DNA from: Stieleria neptunia | Lineage (GTDB): Bacteria > Planctomycetota > Planctomycetia > Pirellulales > Pirellulaceae | Reading direction: 5' to 3' | DNA: 64,000 nt | NCBI RefSeq assembly: GCF_007754155.1 | Contig: NZ_CP037423.1 | Coordinates: 3,720,001 to 3,784,000 of the forward strand | In this document: one piece after another, positions 1 through 10,200 of the stretch | Position numbering within the stretch: position 1 is the stretch's first letter | Layout of the letters: each line of letters starts with the position of its first letter | Translations under genes and position numbers: made by a program | The notes under the pieces: model-generated | What the model saw: the letters and a program-made list of their open reading frames with translations, nothing else | What the model was told of the DNA's origin: nothing | Databases searched by the model: none

Positions 1-135
1 ACAAGGAGAGCGGGAGAGCGGGAGAGCGGGAGAGCGTTTTGGCGCCTCGGCTACCAGCTCATCATCATTCTGCCACCCCATCATTCTGCCACCCATCATT
101 CTGCCACCCCATGGTTTTGCCCCCATCGTTTTTCA
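1..135. repeat. Tandem-repeat element, copy 1 (VNTR-like)
   Basis: The block opens with four 8-bp units (ACAAGGAG once, then AGCGGGAG three times). It continues into a stretch shared with 61149-61185 (agcgtttt, then cgcctcggctaccagct) and then three roughly 15-bp units containing CATTCTGCCACCC, ending near a GGTTTTGCCCCCATCG unit. The same architecture with different unit counts is seen at 61117-61255, so this is a dispersed element with internal tandem repeats. It may extend left of the window. It sits just beyond the 3' end of the minus-strand ceramidase-like gene. Reading it as an open frame gives a His/Pro/Ser-rich artefact, not a protein. Confidence 0.75.
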
Positions 136-154
136 TCCACCCTCGACATCCTTC

Positions 155-1645
155 TTACTTCATCGATTCAAACAAGCCCAACAACGTTTCCACGATCCTC
201 TCCGACGCGTCTTCTTGGACAGAATTCGTTCCCAACCAGGTCTCGTAGCCGCCGAACCGGTGTTGTCTGGGCGTCGGCAGGTACCCGAATGATCCGTTGG
301 CCAATTCGATCGTGAACATCTGCTTGGTCGGGGCTTTGGACTTCAGTTCCAATCCGGTTTCGGTGAAGGTTTCAAACGGGATCGCGGCGATCCCAAGATC
401 CCCGATGCCGAAGGTTTGCAGTTGGATCTCCACGGTGTCGGGAGCTTCGTCGAGTTTGGCGATCCGTTTGGCATAGATAGCTTCGCGACGATGCCGCGGC
501 GACTGATCTGAATTTTTGGCCAGGGCTTCAAAGTAGTCGCGCATCTCTTGTGTCGGCTTACGAACCTTCAACGTCAACGGCGTTGATGCGGCGGAAAGTT
601 TGACCCAGTCATGAAATTCGATTCCGCCGTGTGCATCGTAGACTCGGTCGGCGATCTTGTTGGCGACTTCCTGCATCTTTTCATAGCTGGCGTAGCGTTT
701 CGGATTCTTGTCGCGAAAGTCGATGTTGTTGACATCGCCGCTGGTTCCGTTGGAGAGCATGCCGACAAAGGCGGGAGTCGACTCGGTCGCCCCCAAACGT
801 TTTTCGATGGCACGGGCAAAGTAGCCAAAATAATCCGCGGAGACTTCATTGCGGGGGACGCCGCCGACATAGTGCAGGGAGTAATTCGCCAGCAGCGCGA
901 TCGGGTTGCCGTTCAAGCTTTGCACGGAAACGAAACTGACTTCCGGGTCCACGGGGCCGGCCTGGCGATCGAGTGCGGCGTGTCCCCGCGGCGGATTCAT
1001 GCGGACTTGGTCGATGCCACCGAAGGGATTGGTTGCCAACTGGGGATCGGTCACGAACCAACGTCGATTGAAGACTTCGGAGGGTTCGTCGACGCTGCCC
1101 CAACCGATCTTTGCCGGTTGCAAATGATTCAACGCACGGCGCACTCCGTCGGCGATTCGGCTGGCCAGAAATTGTTGGTACTCCGTCAACTCGCTCTGCC
1201 GGATGACCTTGCTTTCTCCACGCGCGGTCGTCGCCGAATGCGTGTGTGTCGACGCCATCATCAAATTTGCGATCGGGATCTCGGTCGCTTCGTGAATCGT
1301 TGCTTTGGCGGCGTCAAACACTTCGTGGGGAATGCCGACGTTGTCACAAATCACGATCGCCAGTTTGGTCGTGCCGTCATCGAGTACCAGGCAACGGGCG
1401 TGCAGTTCGTCGTGAATGTGTTGTGCCGGCATCGGTTCCCAGCCACCCACGATCATCTGGCCCAGCGGCGGCGTGATGTTGCTCGTTGCGGCTCCGGCGC
1501 GAAACGTTGGGCCGTCTGTTTGGGCGGAAACCGGCAGGGCGGTGATGCAGATGACGAAGAACGCGGTCGCGGCGATGGCCAGACGAGCCGACGTGGAGAC
1601 GCAATCACGGCGAGTTGCGGGCGACGTCAGAGGAGTCGATTTCAT
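155..1645 (-). CDS. Exported neutral/alkaline ceramidase-like protein
   Basis: The 496-residue product opens with a signal peptide (hydrophobic stretch about residues 22-41, ending VSAQ). It is followed by a segment typical of the neutral/alkaline non-lysosomal ceramidase N-terminal family: GAATSNITPPLGQMIVGGW, then a HDELHARCLVLDD segment and the conserved STHTHS histidine motif near residue 135, expected to bind zinc. Family members cleave the amide bond of ceramides, but planctomycetes carry many paralogues of unknown substrate, so only the fold and a hydrolase role are supported. The length is shorter than the roughly 650-700 residues of full ceramidases, suggesting that the C-terminal immunoglobulin-like domain is absent. 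It probably acts outside the inner membrane. It is transcribed alone, divergent from the MoxR operon. No clear Shine-Dalgarno was seen before the ATG. Confidence 0.8.
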   Translation of the reverse strand: MKSTPLTSPATRRDCVSTSARLAIAATAFFVICITALPVSAQTDGPTFRAGAATSNITPPLGQMIVGGWEPMPAQHIHDELHARCLVLDDGTTKLAIVICDNVGIPHEVFDAAKATIHEATEIPIANLMMASTHTHSATTARGESKVIRQSELTEYQQFLASRIADGVRRALNHLQPAKIGWGSVDEPSEVFNRRWFVTDPQLATNPFGGIDQVRMNPPRGHAALDRQAGPVDPEVSFVSVQSLNGNPIALLANYSLHYVGGVPRNEVSADYFGYFARAIEKRLGATESTPAFVGMLSNGTSGDVNNIDFRDKNPKRYASYEKMQEVANKIADRVYDAHGGIEFHDWVKLSAASTPLTLKVRKPTQEMRDYFEALAKNSDQSPRHRREAIYAKRIAKLDEAPDTVEIQLQTFGIGDLGIAAIPFETFTETGLELKSKAPTKQMFTIELANGSFGYLPTPRQHRFGGYETWLGTNSVQEDASERIVETLLGLFESMK

Positions 1646-2072
1646 GGTGGGGCCTGTGGAGAGAATGGATCAGGAAGGATGGTCATTGTAATGGTCTTGA
1701 TCGCGCGTTGCCCATCAACGCAGGCAGTTTTCACGAAGACGAAGAACGAATCACCAGGCCATCAACGACAGTCCGCTTTCTCGTCGCTGGACGGCAGACC
1801 GCCCACGACAAGATTTCACGCTCCACCACAGCAGGCCGTTTGACGGGACGTTATGATGGGGGCCAATTGCTACGAATGCAGCGTTGCGAAGAATCGAACG
1901 GAAAATGAGTGTCGGATCGAGCGAGTGGGATAGGCTTCCAGCCTGTCATTCCGGCGTCGATAGGCTGGAAGCCTATCCCACTTTAAAAGAGAACGAGCGA
2001 CCAAGGGTTCGCTCGCGGTTCTCCCGGTGCGTCCCACCGTGGCGTCTTTCGGCTTGTCTTCTGAGGGAATCC
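1646..2072. other. Divergent intergenic region upstream of the MoxR operon
   Basis: This 427-bp spacer separates the ceramidase-like gene from the C13-like gene. It must hold both promoters, but I see no convincing -35/-10 pair. Its only clear structure is the perfect inverted repeat at 1925-1981. An open frame runs through it into the downstream gene from about 1884, but that would put the hairpin inside the protein and bury the signal peptide, so I treat the region as non-coding. Confidence 0.5.
1925..1981. repeat. Perfect 20-bp inverted repeat (hairpin)
   Basis: The left arm GTGGGATAGGCTTCCAGCCT (1925-1944) and its exact reverse complement (1962-1981) flank a 17-nt loop. It has the form of a REP-like palindrome. 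It lies about 90 bp upstream of the inferred TTG start of the C13-like gene, so in RNA it would form a strong stem in the operon leader or terminate upstream transcription. Confidence 0.85.
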
Positions 2073-3089
2073 TTGATTGCCATCATCGACCCATTTCGAT
2101 TCGCATTGTCGCTGTGTTGCACCGCGGTGATGGCGATGCAGATCCCTGCACAAGAGATCGTTCCAGCGGTTTCCACGGATGAATCTCAAGCGGTCGCGCC
2201 GGCTGAAGTGGCCGCGACGATTCCCAGTCGTCGTCACGCGTTGATCGTCGTCGGGCTTCCGGGTGACCAAGCACATCGCGAGCGATTCGATGCGACCGTC
2301 CGGGTCTGGCGTGACTGGATGGTGAAAATCGCAGGGGTCGATTCAGACGACATCCTGGTCCTGGATGGCCGCGAGGCGAGTGCAGACCGATTGCCCGCGA
2401 CCCAGGAAAACATTCGATCGGTGACGAAACAACTCGTCCAACGCATTCGTCATGACGAATCGCTGTGGGTTTTTTGGATCGGACACGGCAACCAGGACCG
2501 GCGGCACGGTTGGTTTCATCTGCCCGGACCCGACCTGAACGCCGCACAATGGGCGGCGATGTTTGCCGAGTTGAAAGCCGGCGAACAGGTCTTTTGGCTG
2601 ACCCATTCTGCGTCGGGCAGTTTTCTGAAACCGTTTTCGCTGCCCGGACGGATCGTGATCAGCGCAACCGACGACGGGGAAATCAACGAAACGCGTTTCC
2701 CTCGTCAACTCGCCGACATCATGACGCAACAGCTGACCGAGCGAACGACGGCGGCAACCGAGGCTGCAGAGACGGTCCCACCGACGGACCCGGCGGAGGC
2801 TCCGGCGGTCAGCGTCTTGGAATTATTTCGGCGCACCGCGGACCAAGTCGGCCGCTCGTTTGACGAAGACCACTTGTTGCCGACCGAGCACGCCATGCTG
2901 GACGACAACGGTGACGGTGTGGGCACCGAGGTCACCGATTTGGCCACGATTGATCTGCAATCGGGCAACAGCACCGCGGCCCAGGCCGTCATCGACGGAC
3001 TGCTGGCAGCCGAAACGATCATCACCACGCCTGAACCTCCTCCGACACCCGACGATTCGGTCGCCCCCACCGCGACGCAAAAACCATGA
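2073..3089 (+). CDS. Exported C13/caspase-like protein with Cys-to-Ser active site
   Basis: A TTG at 2073, preceded by GAGGGA at suitable spacing, gives a 338-residue protein with a clean signal peptide (MIAIIDPFRFALSLCCTAVM, cleavage near MQIPAQ). Upstream in-frame starts would run through the hairpin and hide this signal. The core (about residues 48-215) resembles clan CD cysteine peptidases (legumain C13/caspase): a HALIVVGLPGD strand, WVFWIGHGNQD with the dyad His near residue 138, and a second catalytic strand FWLTHSASGSFL. Where legumains read ACESG, this protein has HSASG, so the nucleophile position near residue 179 is Ser. The tail is acidic and Pro-rich. Its stop overlaps the moxR start (ATGA), which indicates translational coupling and a role with that ATPase operon, possibly as a non-catalytic or altered-specificity partner. 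Family assignment is by motif only. Confidence 0.65.
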   Translation: MIAIIDPFRFALSLCCTAVMAMQIPAQEIVPAVSTDESQAVAPAEVAATIPSRRHALIVVGLPGDQAHRERFDATVRVWRDWMVKIAGVDSDDILVLDGREASADRLPATQENIRSVTKQLVQRIRHDESLWVFWIGHGNQDRRHGWFHLPGPDLNAAQWAAMFAELKAGEQVFWLTHSASGSFLKPFSLPGRIVISATDDGEINETRFPRQLADIMTQQLTERTTAATEAAETVPPTDPAEAPAVSVLELFRRTADQVGRSFDEDHLLPTEHAMLDDNGDGVGTEVTDLATIDLQSGNSTAAQAVIDGLLAAETIITTPEPPPTPDDSVAPTATQKP

Positions 3090-4159
3090 ATCACCAGATG
3101 CCAGAAACGAATGATTCGGCAGGCCAGCCGGCCGCCGGCGACCATCCCGAGATCGTGGCGCGATTGCAACAGGCACGCACCCAATTGAAACAGGAAATCG
3201 GTCGCGTCGTGATCGGCCAAGAAAAAGTGATCGACAGCTTGTTGATCGCCATGTTGTGCCGCGGTCATGCGTTGATGATCGGCGTGCCGGGATTGGGCAA
3301 GACCCTGATCGCCCGGTCGCTGGCGAAGATGCTGGACATGCAGTACAGCCGGATCCAGTTCACGCCGGACCTGATGCCATCGGACATCACCGGATCGGAC
3401 ATCATCGAAGAAGACCCCGAAACGGGACGCCGACAACTCGAATTCTTTCGCGGCCCGCTGTTCACGAACTTTTTGCTCGCCGACGAGATCAATCGGGCAC
3501 CGCCGAAGACGCAGGCTGCGTTGTTGCAGGCGATGCAAGAACGTGAGATCTCGGTCGGCCGAGAAACCTATCATCTGCCGCCGCCGTTCTTCGTCGTCGC
3601 GACGCAAAACCCGGTCGAACAAGAAGGGACGTATCCGCTGCCGGAGGCGCAGCTGGATCGGTTCATGTTCAATGTTCCCGTCGTCTATCCGTCCAAGCAA
3701 GAGGAAGTCGAAATCGTCAAAGCGACGACCGGGGATGCCGACGTCCAACTGCAATCGGTCCTGTCGCTGGACGAAGTCTTGCAACTGCAATCGCTGGTTC
3801 GCGGTGTGCCCGTGGCCAACCACGTGATCCAGTACGCCGTTGACCTTGTCGACGCCTCACGCCCGGCTTCGCACGATGCTACGTCAAATGGGGCGACTGC
3901 AAAAGGCAAAGCGGCGTCCGAGCTGCATCGATACATCCGCTACGGAGCCAGCCCACGGGCGTCGCAGTGCCTGGTGCTCGGTGGCAAGGCGCGGGCCGTC
4001 TTGCTGGGACGCTATCACGTCGACTTTGAAGACATCCGCGCCGTCGCCGCTGCAGTGATGCGACATCGACTGGCACTGAACTTCCAAGCCCGCACGGAGA
4101 GCATCACTGTCGATCACGTCATCAGCCAACTCGTCCAAACGGTGACGACCCCGTCATGA
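3086..4159 (+). CDS. MoxR-family AAA+ ATPase
   Basis: The 357-residue product has Walker A GVPGLGKT (residues 66-73), Walker B LLADEIN (about 130-136), sensor-1 VVATQNP, and the arginine-rich YPLPEAQLDRFMFNVP segment characteristic of MoxR proteins. The family acts as ATP-driven chaperones that insert cofactors or assemble complexes with von Willebrand A partners. The context fits exactly: the ATG overlaps the stop of the upstream C13-like gene, and its own stop overlaps the DUF58 start, both as ATGA. A Ser/Thr/Gly/Ala-rich insertion around residues 255-275 (ASHDATSNGATAKGKAAS) interrupts the C-terminal lid compared with typical members of about 320-330 residues. The protein should be cytosolic and face membrane-bound VWA partners. 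Confidence 0.93.
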   Translation: MNHQMPETNDSAGQPAAGDHPEIVARLQQARTQLKQEIGRVVIGQEKVIDSLLIAMLCRGHALMIGVPGLGKTLIARSLAKMLDMQYSRIQFTPDLMPSDITGSDIIEEDPETGRRQLEFFRGPLFTNFLLADEINRAPPKTQAALLQAMQEREISVGRETYHLPPPFFVVATQNPVEQEGTYPLPEAQLDRFMFNVPVVYPSKQEEVEIVKATTGDADVQLQSVLSLDEVLQLQSLVRGVPVANHVIQYAVDLVDASRPASHDATSNGATAKGKAASELHRYIRYGASPRASQCLVLGGKARAVLLGRYHVDFEDIRAVAAAVMRHRLALNFQARTESITVDHVISQLVQTVTTPS

Positions 4160-5049
4160 ACACGTCGTTCGTCACGCCGACACAGTTGACGTCCTCGGAG
4201 TTATTGGGGGCGACCGATGATCTGGAATTGATCGCCCAGCGGGTGGTGGAAGGCTTCATGCACGGATTGCACCAAAGCCCCTTCGTCGGGTTCTCGGTCG
4301 AGTTTGCGTCGCATCGCGAATACATGCCCGGTGATGATCTCAAGCACATCAATTGGCGGCTGTTCGGACGACACGAAAAACTGTTTGTCAAGGAATACGA
4401 TGCCGAGACCAACGTCGAAGTGCATTTGATCGTCGACGCCAGTCGATCGATGATCGCCGCGGGTAAGTGGTCGTGCGCCGCGATGTTGGCCGCGGCGCTG
4501 GGGCACTTGGCTATCCGCCAGCGCGACGCGATCGGGTTGACACTGTTCGCCGATCAAATCCAGACCCACCTGCGGCCACGCTGCACGGCGGATCATCAGC
4601 TGGAGGTATTGCACGCACTTTCCCGGCCGCAAGATCACCCGGCATGTGAAACGGCCCGGGTGTTGCACGAGGTCGCCGAGCTGTCACCGCGGCGCGGATT
4701 GAAGGTGTTGATCAGCGATTTTTATTTTCCGCACGACGAACTTGCCGACGCCTTTGCCCATTTCCGGCACTACGGACACGAGATGATCGTGTTCCATGTT
4801 CTGACGCCGTTGGAAACCGCGATGCCGGTTTCCGGGCCGGTCCGATTTCGCGATTTAGAAACCGGCGAAGAAATTGTGACGCAAGCCGAAGCGATTCGCG
4901 ACGAGTTTGTCAGCGCGGTCAATCAGTGGCAGAGCGAATTGAAGACGCTGTGTCAAAGGTACGAAATCGATTACCTCGCGATCGATTCGGAAACACCGTT
5001 GCCGATCGCGTTGCGCGAGTATTTCCAGCGTCGCAGCGAGCTGTTCTGA
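4156..5049 (+). CDS. DUF58 (VWA-fold) protein
   Basis: The 297-residue product has the DUF58 signature EFASHREYMPGDDLKHINW about residues 50-70, followed by a VWA-like domain with an intact MIDAS start DASRS near residue 93. DUF58 proteins are the usual partner of MoxR ATPases and are thought to present a metal-dependent adhesion site to client proteins. No transmembrane segment is evident, so it is probably cytosolic or peripheral. It overlaps moxR by 4 bp at its start. The next gene begins 26 bp after its stop. Confidence 0.9.
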   Translation: MNTSFVTPTQLTSSELLGATDDLELIAQRVVEGFMHGLHQSPFVGFSVEFASHREYMPGDDLKHINWRLFGRHEKLFVKEYDAETNVEVHLIVDASRSMIAAGKWSCAAMLAAALGHLAIRQRDAIGLTLFADQIQTHLRPRCTADHQLEVLHALSRPQDHPACETARVLHEVAELSPRRGLKVLISDFYFPHDELADAFAHFRHYGHEMIVFHVLTPLETAMPVSGPVRFRDLETGEEIVTQAEAIRDEFVSAVNQWQSELKTLCQRYEIDYLAIDSETPLPIALREYFQRRSELF

Positions 5050-5075
5050 CCCGTTCCCCACGATCGTTCCCTTCC

Positions 5076-7025
5076 ATGAACTTGATGCACCTCGGATTCC
5101 TGGCGGCCGGCGCCGCGGCAATGTCGTTGCCGTTGTGGATCCATTTGTTGCTGCGTCAGAAAGCGACGTCGATGGAAATCGGTTCGATCCGATTTGTCAA
5201 ACAGGTCGTCCGCCGAACCAAGAATCGACAACGGATTCAGCGCTGGATCCTGTTGGCGTTGCGGGCGTTGGCGGTGTTGTTGCTGGGGCTGCTGTTTGCA
5301 CGTCCGTTTTTTCCGGATACTCCCGCTGATGGAAGCACGCGTGAAGTCGCGATTCTGATCGATCGTTCGGCGAGCATGGGAGCGCGTCAAGAAAACGGCG
5401 CCGCGGCGATCGAACAGGCGATTCGGCGGGCGAAAGCGTACGTCGGCAGCTTGGGGGCGGAAACGCGAGTTCATCTGGGACTGTTCGATGCCGCCGGTGT
5501 TCAGCCGGTTTCCTTGAACGAACTCGATGCGGCTGCGGCATCCTCCATGGCGACGCGTTACGAGGACGCGTTTGATTGGGCCGGCGATCTGCTGGCGGCG
5601 TCGACGCGTGCCGATCGCAGTTTGATGGTGCTCAGCGACTTGCAGCAATTGGGCGCTTCATCGGTCAATCTGTCCGCGTTTCCGGCCGATGTTTCGGTTC
5701 GAATCGAAGACCCCGCACCGGCGATCGCCCAGAATCTGGCCATCGAATCCGCCGTCGCAACCCAAGTCGAACTTCGCCCCGGCGTGCCCGTCGCGGTGGA
5801 GGTTCAACTGGTCAATCACGGGGCGTTCCCGGTGATCGGTGCGCCGTTGCGAATGGAACTCAGCGGCCCGAAAAGCCCGATCGTCATCGAACGCAGTGTT
5901 TCACTTGCCGCGGGCGAGCGAGAAGCGTTGCGGTTGGAGTTGCCGATCGAAACGCCGGGGCTGTATCGCGGTTCGGTCTCAGTGGATTTCGACGACCCGT
6001 TGGCCTGGGACAACCAGCGAGCGGTCGCGTTGGAAGCCAGGCATCCCGACCGCTTGCTGCTGATCGATGGAGACGCGGGCAGCAAGGCTTGGGAAAACGA
6101 AACCTATTTCATTGAAACCGCACTTCGATTGCGAACGCCGGTGGGGACCGGACCGGCGAGAACGTTTGAAGTGGAGCGACTGGTCTGGGATCGTGGCTCC
6201 GGTTTTCCCGACCTGGCCGGTTTTCGATTGATTGTGATCGCCAACCTGAGTCGCTTTACCGAACGAGACGCCGTGCGATTGAACGCCTTTGTTCAGCGCG
6301 GTGGCAATGTGCTTTGGTTTCCAGGTGACCGATCCACCGACGCGGTTCACGAGCGGTTGCAGGCCGCCGGCTTGCTGGGCACGACTACACTCGGCCGTGT
6401 GACCGACACCGTCGCTCGCGTGCAGGCATTCGACGTCGATCATCCTGCGCTCCGCCCCTTTGCCGATCCGCAGCACGGCGATCTGCGACGTTTGACGGCC
6501 GGCCGCGTGTTGCCGATTCAGTCCGCCGATCCCGATTCGGAAATCCTGATTCGAAGCCGCCGTTGGCCGCTGGTGATCAGCCATCGGGTCGCTGATGGAC
6601 GCTTCGTGTTTGTGGCGACTTCGGCGGACCGAAGCTGGAGTGACTGGCCCCAAAATCGTTTGTTCGTCCCGCTGATTCGGCAGTTGGCCGCATGGTTGAC
6701 CGGCCAGTTGGATCTCCGGCAATCAGTGCAAACGAAAAACATCGATCACCCCGAGCAGGTCCCGGGAATACAGAGCGATGGCGATGCGGTGGTGGTCCTC
6801 AATGTCGATCCCGCCGAATCCCAGATCAATCGTTATGACGTCGACGCGTTCCGCGAAACGCTGGGATTGCCGCAGCATTCGGTCGTGACCGCCGAATCGG
6901 ATCGCCGCCAACAGTACACGCCTGAAGGGGTTGCCCGGGCAGATGAAAAGTGGCCTTGGGTGGTTTGGATGCTGATCGGCGTCTTGAGTTCAGAATTAAT
7001 CCTTGCAAGTCGCGTGCATGAGTGA
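5076..7025 (+). CDS. BatA-like membrane protein with VWA domain
   Basis: The start is the ATG at 5076, because the protein then begins MNLMHLGFLAAGAAAMSLPL, a typical BatA N-terminal hydrophobic domain. The longer frame starting at 4926 would lie inside the DUF58 gene. The 649-residue protein has TM segments at about residues 5-22 and 55-75, a VWA domain with MIDAS DRSAS at about 95, an extended beta-rich region, a glutamine-amidotransferase-like Rossmann section (about 330-470), and a final TM helix near residues 625-645. It probably sits in the inner membrane with most of its mass in the periplasm, working with the MoxR/DUF58 pair. The family link is strong; the client complex is unknown. 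Confidence 0.85.
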   Translation: MNLMHLGFLAAGAAAMSLPLWIHLLLRQKATSMEIGSIRFVKQVVRRTKNRQRIQRWILLALRALAVLLLGLLFARPFFPDTPADGSTREVAILIDRSASMGARQENGAAAIEQAIRRAKAYVGSLGAETRVHLGLFDAAGVQPVSLNELDAAAASSMATRYEDAFDWAGDLLAASTRADRSLMVLSDLQQLGASSVNLSAFPADVSVRIEDPAPAIAQNLAIESAVATQVELRPGVPVAVEVQLVNHGAFPVIGAPLRMELSGPKSPIVIERSVSLAAGEREALRLELPIETPGLYRGSVSVDFDDPLAWDNQRAVALEARHPDRLLLIDGDAGSKAWENETYFIETALRLRTPVGTGPARTFEVERLVWDRGSGFPDLAGFRLIVIANLSRFTERDAVRLNAFVQRGGNVLWFPGDRSTDAVHERLQAAGLLGTTTLGRVTDTVARVQAFDVDHPALRPFADPQHGDLRRLTAGRVLPIQSADPDSEILIRSRRWPLVISHRVADGRFVFVATSADRSWSDWPQNRLFVPLIRQLAAWLTGQLDLRQSVQTKNIDHPEQVPGIQSDGDAVVVLNVDPAESQINRYDVDAFRETLGLPQHSVVTAESDRRQQYTPEGVARADEKWPWVVWMLIGVLSSELILASRVHE

Positions 7026-7037
7026 TGAAATGGTTGG

Positions 7038-7208
7038 GTGCTTTGTCAGCTACGCATTTTCCGGTTGCGTTTGTCCAGCGGACGACGGCCCGGAAGGGCC
7101 ATCGTACTCGAAAAACGGGTCGTCCTAAGCTGGACGGTTCCTCAAGGCTAAACACCAACGGTTGCTGAGGGTGCTTCGCATTTTGGGTACCTGACCCCTT
7201 TTCCGCGG
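7038..7208. repeat. Composite repeat between BatA-like and DUF4175-like genes
   Basis: Three repeat pieces are joined here. 7038-7075 (GTGCTTTGTCAGCT onward) matches the reverse complement of the right end of the 29719-29874 element. 7079-7165 is an 87-bp block with an equal-length copy at 36333-36419, including the small palindrome GGCCCGGAAGGGCC. 7170-7206 (GGGTGCTTCGCA, then GGTACCTGACCCCTTTTCCG) is the right half of the palindrome family seen at 13597-13674 and 29752-29829. There is no room for a gene. The block separates two co-directional operon genes and could lower read-through between them. Confidence 0.85.
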
Positions 7209-7236
7209 CCGAATCCTTTTGTGAGTGTGATCTACC

Positions 7237-10200
7237 ATGAGCATTGCCGAACCCGCGCCGCGCTCCCCGAGTCGGCCGATCCCGATGCCGGGAACGCACC
7301 ATCAGCGGCTGGATCGTTTGAAGCATCAAGAACGGCAACGAAGATTCATCATTTGCGTGTTGGCGTTGCTGTCGTCTCTGGTGGTGTGGATCGGCCTCGC
7401 CGCAACGGCGGACTTCTACCTGGAATTGACTTCGGTGCTGCGCTTGGTCCTCTGGGGCTGCATCGTGATGGCGGTCGCAACGGTGTTCGTGTGTTTCCGG
7501 GGCTGGCTGAGTTTTGATTCGATCGATGCGGTCTGCCAGGCCGAGAACACTCGGCCGGAACTGGGGCAACGTCTCCGCACCAGTTATGACTATCAACATC
7601 ATCCGGACTCGGTCTCGGCGGCTGATCCCGAGTTGCTCGGCGCGCTCGAAACACAGACCGAGGAACAGGTCGTTCGTCGTCCCTTGGCCCCATTGGGGAA
7701 ATCGTGGCCGATCGGAGCACTCGCCGGATTTTGTTTGCTGGCCGGATTCGTGTGGCTGACCGTGTTTGTGATTTCTCCCGCATGGCGAGTCGCCAGCGGA
7801 CGCTTGCTGTTCCTGCCACTGCATTACTCGGACGTTGAACTTGAGACGTTACCGGAGTATTTGGAACAGGGAGACGATTTGGTGGTGCGGCTTCGCGTCG
7901 CCGGACGCCCGCTCCAATCCGCGCTCATCCGATATCGAACCAGTGCTGACGGTCCTTGGAGCGAAGCCCCCGTCACGCCGGAAGCGGAAACGCTCTTGCT
8001 CGGTGAGTTGACTGCGGTGGTGCCGGATTGCCAAGACGATTTGGAACTCCAGATTTTGGCGCGTCCGTTGGAAACAGAGATCCAGCGGATCGCGGTCCGG
8101 CTTCCGCTGGCGGTGCAGCAATGGAACGCTTCGGTCAAACCGCCGGCGTACACCGGGTTGTCGGTCGACGATGGACCGGCCGATGGGCTGCGGATCCCGG
8201 AAGGCTCCGACGTTGAACTCTCCGCCCGCTACAACCGACCGCCCGCGACCGTCGAGGTTGATTTGACCCCGACCACCACGAAGCCTTCCGCCACGTCCGT
8301 TTCCGATGCGACGGCCAAATTTTCGATCGAAATTGCAGACAATTCCGTCGATGTCGCCCTCCATGCCCGATCGGCCGATGGCGTTGCCAACGATGCATCG
8401 ATGCAATTGAACGTGATCCGCGACCGCGCCCCGGTGATCAAGTTTCTCAGTCCGGAACCGGATGCCGAGGCGATTGCGACGAGCGAATTGCGATTCACGC
8501 TCGAAGCGTTCGACGATTACGGAGTCGGAACGGTCGAGATTCGTTATCGTCTGGACGATGGTCCCGAACAAACGCTCTGGACGAGTTCCGCGGACGAGTC
8601 GGCGGCCGCAATGGCCCACAGCGTCACGCTGCCGCTGGAGGAGTTGGATGTGTCTTTCCCGCAAGCGATCACCTATTACGCCGTCGCCGTCGACAACCGC
8701 GCGCCGCAACCGCAACGCACCACCAGCGAACTGCGATTCATCGACATTCGACCGTTCTCACGCGACTACGAATTCAGCGACAGTCAGTGCAATTGTCAGG
8801 GTGAGTGTTTGAAGCTGGAAACGCTGATCAAGCAGCAACGCCAGATCCTGGGGCAAACCTTTGTGGTGACGCAGACGGCCGATCGCCGGCCGGCGGACGC
8901 GAGCCGCGCCGCCGAGCAGTTGTCGTCGCAGCAGGCGGAATTGCTGGAGCTGACCGAGACGTTGACCGCGGCCTTGGAACAGAAAGTTGGGCCGATGCCT
9001 ACGCTGACCCTCGCGATCGACTGGATGACCGATGCGGTCGAAGATCTGCAATCGGAGGCATTCGAGACCGGTCGGAAAGACGAAGAGAAGGCGTTGGCCA
9101 ACCTGATCGCAGCGAGACGGAATCTCCGCAAGATTCTGAAACAAGGTGGTTCGCAATCCAAAATGGTTCGCCAAATCGATCAAAACCTCAAGGACAAGGT
9201 CCGCAAGCCGCCACAGGATCGCAAGGAAAAACAAGAACAACAGCTTGCCGACGTGCGCAAAGAACTTGAACAGTTGGCCAAGAATCAGGAGAGCTTTTGC
9301 CAATCGGCCGGGGCGTGCAAACAAGCCGCTTCGTCCGGCCAATCCGCCCCGTCAACGGGCTCGGCCGAGCCACCGCCTTCCGCTGATGAACTGGCCAAGC
9401 AACAACAACGGGACCACGCCAAGGCACGCGAAATCCAGCAACAGCTTTCCTCGGGACGATTCGGCGAGCTTGCACCACAACGTGTCGGCCAGGCCGCCGC
9501 ATCGATTCAATCCAGCGCCGAGTCTCTGTCGGATGACACGCCGAAGGAACACGACTACGACGACGCGATCAAACAAGCTGCTGCGGCCGCCGAGCAATTG
9601 AGGCAGCTTTCTGATCATCTGGCCCAGCGACACGGACCCAATTTTGCTGACAAACTTGCCGCGGCGAAACGAAACGCCGAACGGCTCGCCGACGACCAAA
9701 AACGATGGAGTCAATCGTTGTCCGATTCGCAATCCGATGATGTCACTCCATCGGCAGCCGAAACCGAACAACACAAGTTGGCCGCTCGCGGCGAAGAACT
9801 CGCGGATTTGACCGACCAGTTGCTGGCCGAATCGACTGACCAGGAGTGGCAAGTCCAGGACGCGCTGGCGAAAACGCTGGCCGAGCATCCGCCGCAACGG
9901 TCCGCTGCGGCAATAAAGGCTGCGGCGATGAAGATGGCGACCGGTCGTCGGCAGTTCGACGCCGCATCGGCCGACGGCATGCGGGCGTCGGAGTCATTGA
10001 AACGATTGGCCGCGGGGCTGCATCGTGTCCAGCAAGCGATGGGCCCGGCACAGCTCGAAACGCTGACGCAAGCGGAGCAGCGTGCCGCGAGCTTGTTAAA
10101 GGAATTGCGACGGGCAAACAGCAAGGCACAACAGACGATCGCCGCGGCGGAAACGAACCGCTTTGCCCAATCGCTTGCCCCCATGGCCGCCAACGATGCG

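Noticed and set aside
39..248. Small plus-strand open frame rich in His, Pro and Ser
   Set aside because: It is the translation of the tandem repeat at 1-135 and of the antisense end of the ceramidase-like gene.
611..1843. 410-codon plus-strand open frame
   Set aside because: Antisense shadow of the ceramidase-like gene; arginine and glycine-rich, no motifs.
1884..2072. N-terminal extension of the C13-like gene
   Set aside because: It would translate the perfect hairpin at 1925-1981 and bury a good signal peptide; the TTG at 2073 has a ribosome site.
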